The translations under genes were made by a program, and so were the position numbers. A stretch of DNA of 64,000 nucleotides from positions 99,799-163,798 of the forward strand of contig CAZLEF010000002.1 in NCBI GenBank assembly GCA_964558465.1. The letters are read 5' to 3'. The notes beneath the pieces are model-generated. The model was given only the letters and a program-made list of their open reading frames with translations, made no database searches and had not been told where the DNA came from. This document shows, in pieces, positions 16,415 through 26,512 of the stretch (the stretch's first letter is position 1; every line of letters begins with the position of its first letter). The DNA comes from JACJYC01 sp964558465. Its GTDB lineage: Bacteria; Bacteroidota; Bacteroidia; Chitinophagales; Saprospiraceae.

Positions 16415-16903
16415 TCAGTTTGCGCCTTCCAGTTTTCGTTTGTAATAGTCGACCCCCGCGCCGTAGACCCAGCCTACATGGCCCCGTCCCTGGACCTTCA
16501 CCCAGGGCTCGGTCGTCGTCACCGTTCCCAATTTGATCTGGTAGGATGAATCCGTGACCTCGTTCAGAAAAACGACTTCCTCGTATAGCTTGAGTTGGGT
16601 CAGCACTTTCCCCTTAAGGTCTGGCGTCGCTCTCAGCTTTAACCCTTCGACCGTTACATAGAGCGGGGTGGTGCGCTCTTTGATCACCTGCTGCGCTGCG
16701 GTGGCCGGCGCCTGAACTGCAGGCGGCGACAGGGTTTTTTCATGCGAAAGCGCGACGGAATCTTCATAAGCCTCCAATGCAGCCCTGTTTTGGTATTCCG
16801 CTTTGGCAGACTTGCATTTGGATACCGCCCAAACAATGAAAGAAACAAAAAATACGCCGATGATCAGGATTTCGATCCTGGGTGTAAGCCTTGTTCTGGA
16901 CAT
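16415..16903 (-). CDS. Membrane-anchored bacterial SH3 domain protein
   Basis: 162 residues from the ATG at 16903 ('MSRTRLTPRIEILIIGVFF'). A start at 16975 would remove the promoter region and is rejected. One N-terminal transmembrane helix is followed by a Lys/Ala-rich linker and a C-terminal SH3b domain ('LYVTVEGLKLRATPDLKGKVLTQLKLYEEV...WVKVQGRGHVGWVYGAGV'). SH3b domains bind peptidoglycan or peptides in the envelope. The protein probably sits in the inner membrane facing the periplasm. It is the upstream neighbour of the acetyltransferase on the same strand, with a 32-base gap. Confidence 0.75.
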   Translation of the reverse strand: MSRTRLTPRIEILIIGVFFVSFIVWAVSKCKSAKAEYQNRAALEAYEDSVALSHEKTLSPPAVQAPATAAQQVIKERTTPLYVTVEGLKLRATPDLKGKVLTQLKLYEEVVFLNEVTDSSYQIKLGTVTTTEPWVKVQGRGHVGWVYGAGVDYYKRKLEGAN

Positions 16904-16927
16904 AACCGGAATAATTTTGATACAAAG

Positions 16928-16959
16928 ATTGTCAAAAAAAAAGAAAAGTAATAACTTTG
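16928..16959 (+). promoter_or_regulatory. Putative promoter for dprA
   Basis: ATTG at 16928-16931 and TAACTTTG at 16952-16959 are separated by 20 bases, close to the Bacteroidota TTTG-N19/21-TANNTTTG consensus. A minus-strand TATCTTTG (16977-16984) could serve the divergent SH3 gene. Confidence 0.5.
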
Positions 16960-17091
16960 TAGCTTCTGGCTTCATTCAAAGATACAGTATTTTCTCCTTT
17001 TTTCCTGTCGAAGACGATGTCTGCCTGATTCACAGGCCCGTAAATCAATCTGCCGGAAGTTTAACCGATTACAAATTTTAAACCCATTCGG

Positions 17092-18189
17092 ATGCCGGAT
17101 TTGTTGCATACCCTTGCATTGACCTTTATCCCCAAGGTTGGGCCTGTTACGGCCCGTCAACTGGTCAGTTATTGCGGAAGCCCTGAGGCTGTTTTTGAAG
17201 CGAGGAAAAAAGAACTGCTGGCTATTCCGGGGATCGGCAAACAGATCGTTGAATACGTCCTGCAAAAAACAGCGCTGATCCAGGCGGAACGGGAGCTTGA
17301 ATACATCCAAAAGAACGGAATCCGGGTCTTTAGTTATCTCGACAAGGAATACCCGGAGCGTTTAAAACCTCTGAATGATAGCCCTGTGGCGCTGTATTAT
17401 CGCGGCAATGCCAATCTGAACGCCTTGCGAACGGTGGCCATCGTGGGTACCCGCAAACCCAGCCCCTATGGCGTCAGTGTTTGTGAAGAGATCATCGAAT
17501 CCCTGGCAGCCTACCGGGTGACCGTCATCAGCGGCCTGGCTTTCGGCATAGATATCACGGCGCATAAAAAGTGCCTGGACCTGGGGATGCCGACCGTTGG
17601 CGTGCTCGGCCATGGCCTGGGGATGATCTATCCGGCCCAACACCGGGCGGTTGCCCAAAAGATGACGCAGAACGGCGGGTTGTTAACCGAATTTTCGAGC
17701 CAGGTTCAACCCGAGCGGGTACATTTTCCCCTGCGCAACAGGATCATCGCCGGCCTCTGCGACGCCCTGGTCGTAGTGGAAACAGCTGAAAAAGGCGGAT
17801 CCGTCATTTCTGCCTTTTATGCTAACGAATACAACCGGGATGTATTTGCCGTGCCCGGCAGAATCCGGGACCCGGCGGCCAAAGGTTGCAACGCGCTGAT
17901 CAAAACCAACCGGGCGGCTTTGCTGGAGGAAGCCGCTGATATCGGATATTTACTGCGCTGGGAGGATAACCTTCCCAGGCCGGCCCTGCAACGGGAGTTG
18001 TTTGCCGATTTGACCGAAGAAGAAGAATTAATTGTAACTTTGTTGCAGGAAAACCCTGAGAGCGGCATCGATGCGCTGACCTTTCAGAGCCGGATGTCGG
18101 GAAGCGCCCTGGCCGCTGTCTTGCTCAACTTGGAATTTAAAGGTATGGTGAAGGCATTGCCGGGTAAAAGATATGCCTGGCTGGGGTGA
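17092..18189 (+). CDS. dprA: DNA processing protein DprA (Smf)
   Basis: 365 residues. The N-terminal helix-hairpin-helix region carries 'ELLAIPGIGKQIVEYVL'. The Rossmann-like DprA core follows with 'VAIVGTRKPSPYG' (G119-T120-R121) and 'VISGLAFGIDITAH'. The late core reads 'PLRNRIIAGLCDALVVVE' and 'GGSVISAFYANEYNRDVFAVPG', which bind single-stranded DNA. A winged-helix tail spans about 300-365. DprA loads RecA onto incoming ssDNA in natural transformation. The length and all the motifs indicate an intact gene. It may be co-transcribed with the alkaline phosphatase 24 bases downstream. Confidence 0.93.
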   Translation: MPDLLHTLALTFIPKVGPVTARQLVSYCGSPEAVFEARKKELLAIPGIGKQIVEYVLQKTALIQAERELEYIQKNGIRVFSYLDKEYPERLKPLNDSPVALYYRGNANLNALRTVAIVGTRKPSPYGVSVCEEIIESLAAYRVTVISGLAFGIDITAHKKCLDLGMPTVGVLGHGLGMIYPAQHRAVAQKMTQNGGLLTEFSSQVQPERVHFPLRNRIIAGLCDALVVVETAEKGGSVISAFYANEYNRDVFAVPGRIRDPAAKGCNALIKTNRAALLEEAADIGYLLRWEDNLPRPALQRELFADLTEEEELIVTLLQENPESGIDALTFQSRMSGSALAAVLLNLEFKGMVKALPGKRYAWLG

Positions 18190-18213
18190 GGCTTTACCGG
18201 AAATCAACATACT

Positions 18214-19329
18214 ATGAAAAAAACCTATTTCTTGGTTTCATTTTTGCTCCTGGCAGCGGGCTGCAATCCCAACGCCAAGCCGCCTTCCGTCACCGGGCCG
18301 GTAACGGAAGATATTCAATTGAAGCGCCATCCGAAAAATATCATTCTGATGATCGGCGATGGTATGGGCCTGACCCAGATCACCGCAGGGCTTTACCAGA
18401 ACGGAAACAAACTGAACCTGGAAAAATTTCCGGTGGTGGGTTTGCACAAATCTTATTCCGGCAATAACCTGATCACGGATTCGGCCGCCGGCGCAACCGC
18501 CTTTTCCGCGGGCGTGAAAACCTACAACGGCGCCATCGGCGTTAAAATGGACACCACCGCCGTGAAAACCATCCTGGAAGAAGCCGAAGAAAAAGGGCTG
18601 GCCACCGGAATGGTCGTAACTTCCACGATCGTACATGCCACCCCGGCTTCCTTTATTGCTCATGTCAAATCCAGGAATGACTATGAGGATATAGCAGCCG
18701 ATTTTATCAAAACAGAGATCGATTTTTTTGTCGGCGGCGGGAAAAAATACTTTGAAACCCGCCGTGATAACCGGAACCTGCTGGAAGAAATGGCCCGGAA
18801 TGGTTATTTTATTTCAGATAATGCAACCGAAGACTTGACCCGTGTTGCTGTAGATTTCAACCGGAACTTTGCCTTCTTTACGGCTGATTCCGACCCGTTG
18901 CCGGTCCGCCAGGGTCGCGATTACCTTCCGCCGGCCACCAAACTGGCTACTGTTTTTTTGAAAAACCGGGGCGAAAAGGGATTTTTTCTGATGGTTGAAG
19001 GCGCACAGATCGACTGGGGCGGCCACGCCAAAAATTCGGAATACATCATTTCCGAGGTGATCGATTTTGACAAGGCGATCGGCGCAGCGCTGGATTTTGC
19101 CAAAGAGGACGGGGAAACCCTGATCATTGTCACTGCTGATCATGAAACCGGCGGGTATGCCATCAATACCGGTTCAACGATGGAAAGCCTGGTACCCGGA
19201 TTCACCTCCGATTACCATACCGGGGTCCTGATTCCGGTTTTTGCTTATGGCCCTGGGGCAGAGCTTTTTGGCGGGATTTACGAAAATACGGCGATTTTTG
19301 ACAAAATGCGGTTGGCTTTCGGGTTTTAA
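18214..19329 (+). CDS. Alkaline phosphatase family lipoprotein
   Basis: 371 residues. A lipobox ('LLLAAGC', Cys17) marks it as an outer-membrane or periplasmic lipoprotein. The catalytic motifs of the alkaline phosphatase superfamily are in place: the metal Asp in 'LMIGDGMG' (D49), the nucleophile Ser in 'ITDSAAGATAFSAG' (S90), 'EGAQIDWGGHAKN' for metal ligands and 'TADHETGG' near the C-terminus. It hydrolyses phosphomonoesters to release inorganic phosphate. The protein is shorter than E. coli PhoA and lacks crown insertions, similar to other Bacteroidota PhoA-like enzymes. Confidence 0.9.
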   Translation: MKKTYFLVSFLLLAAGCNPNAKPPSVTGPVTEDIQLKRHPKNIILMIGDGMGLTQITAGLYQNGNKLNLEKFPVVGLHKSYSGNNLITDSAAGATAFSAGVKTYNGAIGVKMDTTAVKTILEEAEEKGLATGMVVTSTIVHATPASFIAHVKSRNDYEDIAADFIKTEIDFFVGGGKKYFETRRDNRNLLEEMARNGYFISDNATEDLTRVAVDFNRNFAFFTADSDPLPVRQGRDYLPPATKLATVFLKNRGEKGFFLMVEGAQIDWGGHAKNSEYIISEVIDFDKAIGAALDFAKEDGETLIIVTADHETGGYAINTGSTMESLVPGFTSDYHTGVLIPVFAYGPGAELFGGIYENTAIFDKMRLAFGF

Positions 19330-19639
19330 CGGTCGGGTAAATTGTCTGCCAAATTACATTTTTTTAACTTGATCAACCGGTTCGCCGCGGCTGCCGCAGT
19401 CACGGGAGGCTTATTTTAAAAGCTTTTTGACCTTTTCATGATTTTGGGCAGTCCTTAAAAAAGAGGGGAGTCTGTTCTGTTTTTATTACCAAAAGGAAAA
19501 AACACCCTCAAAAATTTTGATTTCTTTAAATTTGCCCATTCATTTAAGCAGAACGACTTTTTTCCTCAATCCAAAATTTTTGCCGCTCTTTTCCCCTGAA
19601 AAAAACTTATTCAATTGACCAACATGCAACAACGGTTTC
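19330..19639 (+). other. Intergenic region before the giant T9SS protein
   Basis: 310 bases with no gene. It is AT-rich towards the downstream gene and contains TAAATTTG near 19528, which matches TANNTTTG but has no TTTG at the right distance upstream. No terminator with a clear T-run was found. Confidence 0.5.
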
Positions 19640-22600
19640 ATGAAAAAAATTTTACTGCTCCTATCAGGTATCTTCTCTTGTTTTACATTATGGGGACAAA
19701 TGCCGCCGGGTTCTTGCCCGCCGAATCCGCCGCTGGCCAGCTTTTGCGCTGAAGCTTGTGTCGTCTGCGACCTGACTGGCTACTCGTCCAGAAATTCCTT
19801 AACGGATCTTGGACAAGCGCCTCCGGGGTTCTGCGCCGGGCAGTTGCACAATACCCAATGGGTGGGATTTGTAGCTGGCAGCGCGAGCCTTACCATCCGT
19901 ATTGATGTTTCCGCTTGCGTGCAGAACGACGGCCTGCAGATCGGCATTTACCAGACGGTGGATTGCACTTCTTTCAATCTGGTCAGCAATTGCGACGACC
20001 AGGTGCCCGGAAATACTTCTCAGAACTTTACCGCCAGCGGCCTGGTTCCGGGGGGGACCTATTTCCTGGTCATCGACGGCGCCTTCGGCGATATTTGCGA
20101 TTTCGACCTGACCGTGCTTTCCGGGTCAGTGACTGCCCCGCAGATCACTTCAGGGGTGTCGAACATCCTCTATCCAACCCCCGTTTGCCCGGGCGGCAAT
20201 GTCACCTTCTCGGCTACTTCGGTATTCGGCGCCGGGGTTTATACCTGGACACAGGATGGCAACGTGGTCGGTTATGACCAGGAAATCAACCTCGATATGC
20301 CCAACTTCGAAACCTCTTTCCAGTTGTGCGTGACGCCTTCCAACCCTTGCAGCCCCACCGGACCGCAGTATTGTGAGACCATCGTCGTGGAATACCCGGA
20401 CCCGGAGATCCTCAATGAAACCATTTGCCAGGGAGATACCTATTCCTATCAGGGGCAATCCTTTTCCTCAACCGGCAATTATTCTTTTTCCTATGTCGAC
20501 GGCAATGGTTGCGATCAGCCCGTACAATTGTCTCTCACGGTGGAACAACCTTCGCAGAAGTTCTTAGAAGCGGAAATTTGTGAAGGGACCGAGTTCTACG
20601 TCGGCAATACCGGGTTCTCCAACTCTACCTTCATGCAACCGGTTCTCCTCCAGTCGGCCAACGGCTGCGACAGTACCGTGTTTTTAACCCTCACGGTTCA
20701 CCCGACTTACTTCGAATACGACCCCCAGGAAATTTGCCAGGGGGAAAGTTACACCATTTCCGATGGGTCGACCAGCTATACCTTCACCCAGTCCACTACC
20801 GATGTATTCACGCTTCAGTCCAGTGAAGGTTGCGACAGCCTGGTTTACCTGGAACTGACCGTTTACCCCACGCCGGCCCCTGTCAACCTGGCGCCGGTGA
20901 TCTGTGCCGGAGCATCCTACACGGTAGGGACTTATACCTACACCACCTCCGGGGCCCGGCAGATCGTGCTGGAATCTGTCGGCGGTTGCGACAGTATTGT
21001 CAACCTCAACCTGACTGTTCGCCCTCCTATCATAAGGAACCTGGGCATCGTACAGGTCTGTCAGGGGGATAATTTTACGGTTGGAAACCAGAATTACAAC
21101 ACGGCCGGCAGTTATACCAAAGTGCTGACGTCGGCTGCGGGTTGCGACAGCACCGTCAACTTCACCCTGCAACTGATCCCCAATGTCACCCAAAACGTTT
21201 CGGCCTCTTTCTGTGAAGGCGGAACTTATACTTTTGCGGGCAATACCCTGACGGCTCCCGGGAGTTATCAGGGCCAGTTTGTTTCAGCCCTGGGGTGCGA
21301 CAGTATTGTTAATCTGACCCTTGTTGAACTTCAAAACCCGGTAACCAACCTTCAACAAACCCTCTGCGCTGGTGAATCCTTCAGTGTCGGGGATTCAACC
21401 TATACCCAGAGCGGCCAATACAGCCACATTTTTCCGGCTGCCAACGGCTGCGACAGCGTGGTCAACCTCTCACTGACCATTCGCCCGGAAATTGTAACCG
21501 GTTTGCCGGTCACCGTTTGTGCCGGCGATACCTATACAGTCGGCGGCATGTCTTTTACCCAAACCGGCGTTTATACCGTAGGGCTGACTGCCGCCAATGG
21601 CTGTGACAGCACGGTTACCCTCGACCTGACCGTATTGCCCAACAGCGTCACCGACCTTCCGGTAACCGTATGCAGCGGTGGAAATTATTCGGTGGGCAAC
21701 CAGACCTTTTCCACCACCGGCCTGCACACCGTCACTTTGATGGCGGCCAACGGTTGCGACAGTACCGTCAACCTGAACCTGACCGTCCGGCCCCCTATCC
21801 AATCCAATCGCACCGTTACCATTTGCAGCGGTTCGAGTTTTACCCTGGGCGGGCAAACCTTTACGGATGCGGGCAATTACCAGGTCGGATTTACCTCCGT
21901 CACGGGCTGCGACAGTACGGTTTTTCTCAACCTGTTGGTGGAGGACGTGCTGATCGAATCCGCAACAGTTGAGTTGTGTGAAGGCGAATCCTATTCCGTC
22001 GGCAATTCTGTTTACACCGCGACGGGCCAGTACCAGGACGATTTTATCACGCCGGAGGGTTGCGACAGCAGTTTTTTCCTCAATCTGACGGTGCATCCCC
22101 TGAAATTTACCACCCTCAACCCTTCCATTTGCAACGGAGAAAGTTTTTCAATGGGCGGGGTTGATTATTCGTCCACAGGGACCTATCAGACCACATTAAC
22201 CCAGGCGGCGACAGGTTGCGACAGTATCGTTACCCTCAACCTCACCGTGCTGCCCACCCCGGAAACCTTTCTAACGCCCAGCATCTGCGACGGTGAAAGT
22301 TTTACGGTGGGGAATATGAACTACCAGACTGCAGGTATATACACACAAGTGCTCACCGCGGCGAACGGCTGCGACAGTACGGTGCACCTCGACCTTACCG
22401 TACTGGATGTGCCGGAAACCTTCCTGGTTCAATCCATTTGCCAGGGCGAAACCTTTCTGGTGGGTTCATCCGGGTACTCCCAATCCGGTGATTTTACCGA
22501 CATTCTTACGGCTGCCAACGGATGCGACAGTATCGTTTACCTGGATCTTACCGTTTTGCCGACGTCCGCTTCCACCATCGATGTCCTGATCTGCGAGGGT

Positions 22601-25084
22601 GAAACCTACAGCCTGGACGGCGTGGATTACGGAACCACAGGGCAGTTTGCCGCTGTCCTGGCCGCCGCCAACGGTTGTGACAGCACGGTGACCCTTAACC
22701 TTACGGTAGCGCCTGTCCAACAGACCGGTATAGTGGCCAGCATTTGCGAAAGCGGATCTTATTCCGTCGGCAGTTCGGTCTATGATCAAACCGGGGTTTA
22801 CCGGGATACACTGACTACGGTCTTCGGGTGTGACAGTATCGTCGTACTTGACCTCACGGTGACCGATTTTTACCAGACCAACCTGACCGCAACCTTATGT
22901 GAAGGAGAATCCTTTACCGTGGGGAGCAACGTCTACGAAACCACTGGTTTTTATACCGATCAGTTTACTTCTCAGGACGGATGCGACAGTTTTGTTAACC
23001 TGAACCTGACCATTTTGCCCATACCCGTCACAGACCTGACACCGGCCATTTGTGCAGGCGAATCCTATCAGGTAGGTAATTCCACCTATACGGCCTCCGG
23101 GATATATCAGGATATCCTGACGGCGGCAACAGGCTGCGACAGCATTGTCAACCTGAACCTTACGGTCATTCCCATTCCTGAAGTTTTTCTTGCCGAATCG
23201 ATTTGCTCCGGCGAAACCTTCGCGGTGGGCAATGCCGTTTACAATGCTTCCGGCGCCTATACGGAAATTTTAACGGCGGCCGGCGGTTGCGACAGTATCG
23301 TTCACCTGGAGTTGACCGTTTTCCCAATCCCGGAAACCAACCTGGATATTACCATTTGCGACGGCGAAACCTATGGCGTCGGGGGCGCCCAATATAGTGT
23401 TACCGGGAATTACACCGATATCCTGACGGCCTTTACGGGGTGCGACAGCGTGGTCAATCTCCGGCTTTCGGTACTTGAAATCCCGGAAACGGTTCTGGAT
23501 GTTGAAATTTGTCAGGGAGAATCGTTTGGAGTAGGCGCGTCCAATTATGCTTCGGCAGGTCAGTACCAGGATGTCCTGACGGCTGCTTCCGGGTGCGACA
23601 GCGTTGTTCACCTCAACCTGACCGTTCACCCGGTTTATCAGGTTACTTTAAATGAAGATATCTGCGATACGGAAAGTTTCCAGGTCGGTAGCAGCAGTTT
23701 CAATGTGCCGGGCTCCTATACCGTAGTTTTGAACAGCGTTAACGGCTGCGACAGCATCATAACGCTGAACCTGGGCAACCACCCCTGTCAATTGCAGTGG
23801 CAAAGCCTGACACAGGCCACTTCCTGCGCAGGAGGCGCCGATGGCCGGCTGCAGTTTACCATGACGGTCGGCACGCCGCCTTATCAATATACCCTTACTC
23901 CGCTTTCGGGCGGACCGGCGGTAACCGGGACGGTAGCCTCGAACGGCGCCCAGGTTTCACTGGATAACCTTGCCCCGGGGAGTTATGAGGTGGAAGTAAC
24001 CGACCGTTACGGCATCATCGCCGGCTTTGTGGAGACAGTCACACAACCAGCTCCTCTGGCCGCCCAGATTCTGCATGTTTCCCAATTCGGGCAATATCAT
24101 ATCAGTTGTCCGGATGAATCCGACGGCGTATTGGAGGCAACGGTACAGGGCGGAACCCCGCCTTACAGTTACATCTGGAGCAACGGCGCCTCGACAGCCA
24201 ATGCACAGGGGTTGAGTGCGGGTGATTATTTCCTTACAATTACCGATCAGAAAGGCTGCCAGACCACGCTTTCCTCCGTCCTTTTGCAACCCCCTCCGAT
24301 TGAGGCCAATGTGACCACGGAGGACCCCAACTGTTACGGCGACCGGCAAGGCATTATCCAGGTTGGAGGCGTCAGCGGCGGTGTGAGCCCATACCTTTAT
24401 GCGGTGGATGACCGGCCTTTTAGTTCGGCGTCGTTATTCGCCAACCTGGAAGTAGGTGTTTACACCGTGAAAGTTCAGGACGCAGCGGGTTGTGAGTGGG
24501 AACAACCGGCTACCATCAATCAGCCGTCAGAATTGCAGGTTGACCTCGGCCCTGATGTGACGATCAGCCTGGGGGAAGACCACCAGTTGCTGGCCCAGAC
24601 GACTTACGAGGTCGGGCTCTTCAAATGGTCCGGTAATGTCCCCCTGAGTTGCAACGGCGATTCGATCAATGTCAATTGTTCCAATCCATTGGTGGCGCCG
24701 ATGGAAACCGCCATATTTTCCGTAAGCGTTGTGGACGACAAAGGGTGCAGCGCTTCGGACAAGATCACGGTTTATGTCTCAAAGGACCGGCCGGTATTCA
24801 TCCCGAACGCGTTTTCACCGGACAATGACGGCGAAAACGATGTGTTTATGATCTTCGCAAACGGAAATGTGGCGACCAGCGTGAAATCCTTCCTCATCTT
24901 CAACCGGTGGGGGGAAACCATGTTTGAACTCTATGATTTTAACCCGAACGACCCGGTTTACGGATGGGATGGCACCCACCGCGGAAGGCTTTTGAATGCT
25001 GGAATCTATGTTTTTACCGCAGAGGTGGAATTCATCGACGGCGAAACGATTTTGTACAAAGGGGATGTACTGCTGGTGAGGTAG
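19640..25084 (+). CDS. Giant secreted repeat protein with SprB repeats and a T9SS type B sorting domain
   Basis: 1814 residues. A signal peptide ('KILLLLSGIFSCFTLWGQ') is followed by a Cys-rich N-terminal beta domain. A tandem array of 22 repeats of about 50 residues follows (about 253-1382), each running from 'IC-GE-(Y/F)-VG' to 'GCDS-V-L-LTV'. Then come SprB-type repeats (for example 'GGTPPYSYIWSNGAS', 'LSAGDYFLTITDQKGC'). The gliding-motility-associated C-terminal domain closes the protein ('FIPNAFSPDNDGENDVF...NRWGE...WDGTHRG...AGIYVFTAEV'), which directs export through the type IX system. It is a probable surface adhesin or filament-like protein. It converges on the DUF819 gene. Confidence 0.92.
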   Translation: MKKILLLLSGIFSCFTLWGQMPPGSCPPNPPLASFCAEACVVCDLTGYSSRNSLTDLGQAPPGFCAGQLHNTQWVGFVAGSASLTIRIDVSACVQNDGLQIGIYQTVDCTSFNLVSNCDDQVPGNTSQNFTASGLVPGGTYFLVIDGAFGDICDFDLTVLSGSVTAPQITSGVSNILYPTPVCPGGNVTFSATSVFGAGVYTWTQDGNVVGYDQEINLDMPNFETSFQLCVTPSNPCSPTGPQYCETIVVEYPDPEILNETICQGDTYSYQGQSFSSTGNYSFSYVDGNGCDQPVQLSLTVEQPSQKFLEAEICEGTEFYVGNTGFSNSTFMQPVLLQSANGCDSTVFLTLTVHPTYFEYDPQEICQGESYTISDGSTSYTFTQSTTDVFTLQSSEGCDSLVYLELTVYPTPAPVNLAPVICAGASYTVGTYTYTTSGARQIVLESVGGCDSIVNLNLTVRPPIIRNLGIVQVCQGDNFTVGNQNYNTAGSYTKVLTSAAGCDSTVNFTLQLIPNVTQNVSASFCEGGTYTFAGNTLTAPGSYQGQFVSALGCDSIVNLTLVELQNPVTNLQQTLCAGESFSVGDSTYTQSGQYSHIFPAANGCDSVVNLSLTIRPEIVTGLPVTVCAGDTYTVGGMSFTQTGVYTVGLTAANGCDSTVTLDLTVLPNSVTDLPVTVCSGGNYSVGNQTFSTTGLHTVTLMAANGCDSTVNLNLTVRPPIQSNRTVTICSGSSFTLGGQTFTDAGNYQVGFTSVTGCDSTVFLNLLVEDVLIESATVELCEGESYSVGNSVYTATGQYQDDFITPEGCDSSFFLNLTVHPLKFTTLNPSICNGESFSMGGVDYSSTGTYQTTLTQAATGCDSIVTLNLTVLPTPETFLTPSICDGESFTVGNMNYQTAGIYTQVLTAANGCDSTVHLDLTVLDVPETFLVQSICQGETFLVGSSGYSQSGDFTDILTAANGCDSIVYLDLTVLPTSASTIDVLICEGETYSLDGVDYGTTGQFAAVLAAANGCDSTVTLNLTVAPVQQTGIVASICESGSYSVGSSVYDQTGVYRDTLTTVFGCDSIVVLDLTVTDFYQTNLTATLCEGESFTVGSNVYETTGFYTDQFTSQDGCDSFVNLNLTILPIPVTDLTPAICAGESYQVGNSTYTASGIYQDILTAATGCDSIVNLNLTVIPIPEVFLAESICSGETFAVGNAVYNASGAYTEILTAAGGCDSIVHLELTVFPIPETNLDITICDGETYGVGGAQYSVTGNYTDILTAFTGCDSVVNLRLSVLEIPETVLDVEICQGESFGVGASNYASAGQYQDVLTAASGCDSVVHLNLTVHPVYQVTLNEDICDTESFQVGSSSFNVPGSYTVVLNSVNGCDSIITLNLGNHPCQLQWQSLTQATSCAGGADGRLQFTMTVGTPPYQYTLTPLSGGPAVTGTVASNGAQVSLDNLAPGSYEVEVTDRYGIIAGFVETVTQPAPLAAQILHVSQFGQYHISCPDESDGVLEATVQGGTPPYSYIWSNGASTANAQGLSAGDYFLTITDQKGCQTTLSSVLLQPPPIEANVTTEDPNCYGDRQGIIQVGGVSGGVSPYLYAVDDRPFSSASLFANLEVGVYTVKVQDAAGCEWEQPATINQPSELQVDLGPDVTISLGEDHQLLAQTTYEVGLFKWSGNVPLSCNGDSINVNCSNPLVAPMETAIFSVSVVDDKGCSASDKITVYVSKDRPVFIPNAFSPDNDGENDVFMIFANGNVATSVKSFLIFNRWGETMFELYDFNPNDPVYGWDGTHRGRLLNAGIYVFTAEVEFIDGETILYKGDVLLVR
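20395..23785 (+). repeat. Coding tandem repeat array of 22 GCDS units
   Basis: Twenty-two in-frame repeats of roughly 150 bases, each ending in a GCDS (first copy GCDQ) turn and an L-x-L-T-V strand. The copies are diverged at DNA level, so the array is old or codon-shuffled rather than a fresh expansion. Confidence 0.85.
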
Positions 25085-25085
25085 A

Positions 25086-25123
25086 CCTGATGCCGGCCGT
25101 GCCGCGTCGTGACCAGCATCAGG
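25086..25123 (+). terminator. Possible shared hairpin between convergent genes
   Basis: CCTGATGC (25086-25093) pairs with GCATCAGG (25116-25123) around a GC-rich loop. It sits right after the T9SS gene stop and overlaps the stop of the opposing DUF819 gene. No T-run is seen. Confidence 0.35.
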
Positions 25124-26261
25124 CAACCAGATTCACCACCCAAAACCCGATAAACGTCCCCATCGCATTGCCGAGCGATCCCAGCAACACGGCTGCCAGG
25201 GTCAGGTCGCTGCGGCCCAGGCTCCGGGCCAGTGCAAGCGCCGACGCCGCTCCACCCACATTGGCCTGGGAGGCGATGGCCGCCTTATCCAGGTCGAGCC
25301 GGAAAATCCGGGCCCCCAACAGGACCACGATACCATGAACCACCATGGTAATGCTGGTCAGGGCCAGCAGATAGAAGCCCAGCGGGCCGAGTTTGCCCAA
25401 TGCTTCGATGTTGCAGAATGCGCCGATGACTGCCAGGAAAAGATAAACCGAAATCAGACCCAGCGATCGCGGCCCCCGGAGGCTCTTTGCCCAGGCAGTC
25501 TGGGCTATGGCCAGCGCAATAAGCGTCAGGGTGATCACGGAGGGAATGGGAAAAAGGGTTTCCAGATACTTAGAAAGCGCCAAAGCCCCCAACCCTAAAC
25601 CCAGGGTCAATGCAAGGTCAAGCGGGCCCGTGGTTTCTTCATCCCTGTCCTCTTCGGGTTCGTCATACGGCATCAGAGCCTGGTTTTGAACCTTGAATTT
25701 CCAAGCCCGGAAAAAGACTTTTGGCACAATCAGGGTAACTGCCATCCAGAGTGTGGTGATGATATTGTCTACCGCCACCGCCCCGCTGTACAATACCCCG
25801 TCGCGCATGATGTTGTAATGCAGGGCAACAGCGTTAAAATTGATACTCCCGCCGATATAGGTCGCGGCAAACATGCCCCCCACCGCGGCATATTCCCCGC
25901 CAAGAGTCTCCTTGCCGTTGATCGCCCAGATACCCAGCACAACGCCCAGCGCCGTACCAAATGAACCGATGAGGAAAAGCAGGATCAAAGGAACCCCTGC
26001 TTTCAGAATATCCTTTAAACTGACCCTCAGAAGCAACCAGAAAATAGCCAACGGCGCCAGGTATGCAAATATTCCGTCGTAAACCGGGACCGGGTTTTCC
26101 TCCGTTGAGCCTGTCGGGATCAAACCCAGGTTGGCAACAATTGCTGTCAGGACAATGACAATCAGGGCAGTTCCCAGGCTTTTCAGCGCGGTGCGTTGCG
26201 CCAGAAGCTCCGAAACCACCACCAGTAAACACAATACGGACAGGATAAAGGCTGGGTTCAT
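25119..26261 (-). CDS. DUF819 family membrane protein
   Basis: 380 residues with about ten hydrophobic segments, as in the DUF819 (YjcL-like) transporter-like family. Typical stretches are 'FAYLAPLAIFWLLLRVSLKDILKAG', 'LLFLIGSFGTALGVVLGIW' and the late 'AIASQANVGGAASALALARSL' followed by 'LLGSLGNAMGTFIGFWV'. The repeated G-G-x-A and N-x-G motifs in helices resemble the inverted-repeat cores of secondary transporters such as 2-keto-3-deoxygluconate permease-like families, but no substrate is known. It lies alone on the minus strand, separated from the superoxide dismutase gene by a low-complexity stretch. Confidence 0.85.
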   Translation of the reverse strand: MNPAFILSVLCLLVVVSELLAQRTALKSLGTALIVIVLTAIVANLGLIPTGSTEENPVPVYDGIFAYLAPLAIFWLLLRVSLKDILKAGVPLILLFLIGSFGTALGVVLGIWAINGKETLGGEYAAVGGMFAATYIGGSINFNAVALHYNIMRDGVLYSGAVAVDNIITTLWMAVTLIVPKVFFRAWKFKVQNQALMPYDEPEEDRDEETTGPLDLALTLGLGLGALALSKYLETLFPIPSVITLTLIALAIAQTAWAKSLRGPRSLGLISVYLFLAVIGAFCNIEALGKLGPLGFYLLALTSITMVVHGIVVLLGARIFRLDLDKAAIASQANVGGAASALALARSLGRSDLTLAAVLLGSLGNAMGTFIGFWVVNLVA

Positions 26262-26283
26262 GCTAAGGTGTTGTTAACGTTTT

Positions 26284-26512
26284 TTATTCGGACGACGGGA
26301 TGGGGAGGGGAGACTTGGAGACTGGGAGAGAGGGAGACTGGGAGAAGGGGAGAAATTTGGCGCCCTTCTTCTCACTCTCCGCCCCTGCCCCGAAACCTGC
26401 GGGTCGGATAAATCTCACCCGCCGTAGGTTCAGCGCAGGCGGGCTCTCACTCTCTCACCCCTCTCACCCCTCTCACTCTCTCACCCCTCTCACCCCTCTC
26501 ACCCCTCTCATT
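26284..26512 (+). repeat. Purine-rich and pyrimidine-rich short tandem repeats
   Basis: A G/A-rich run of GGAGACTGGGAGA-like units (about 26300-26355) is followed, about 85 bases later, by nine-base TCTCACCCC units (about 26446-26512). The latter end at the stop of the superoxide dismutase gene. The two runs are roughly complementary, so a long imperfect hairpin is possible. Confidence 0.65.
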
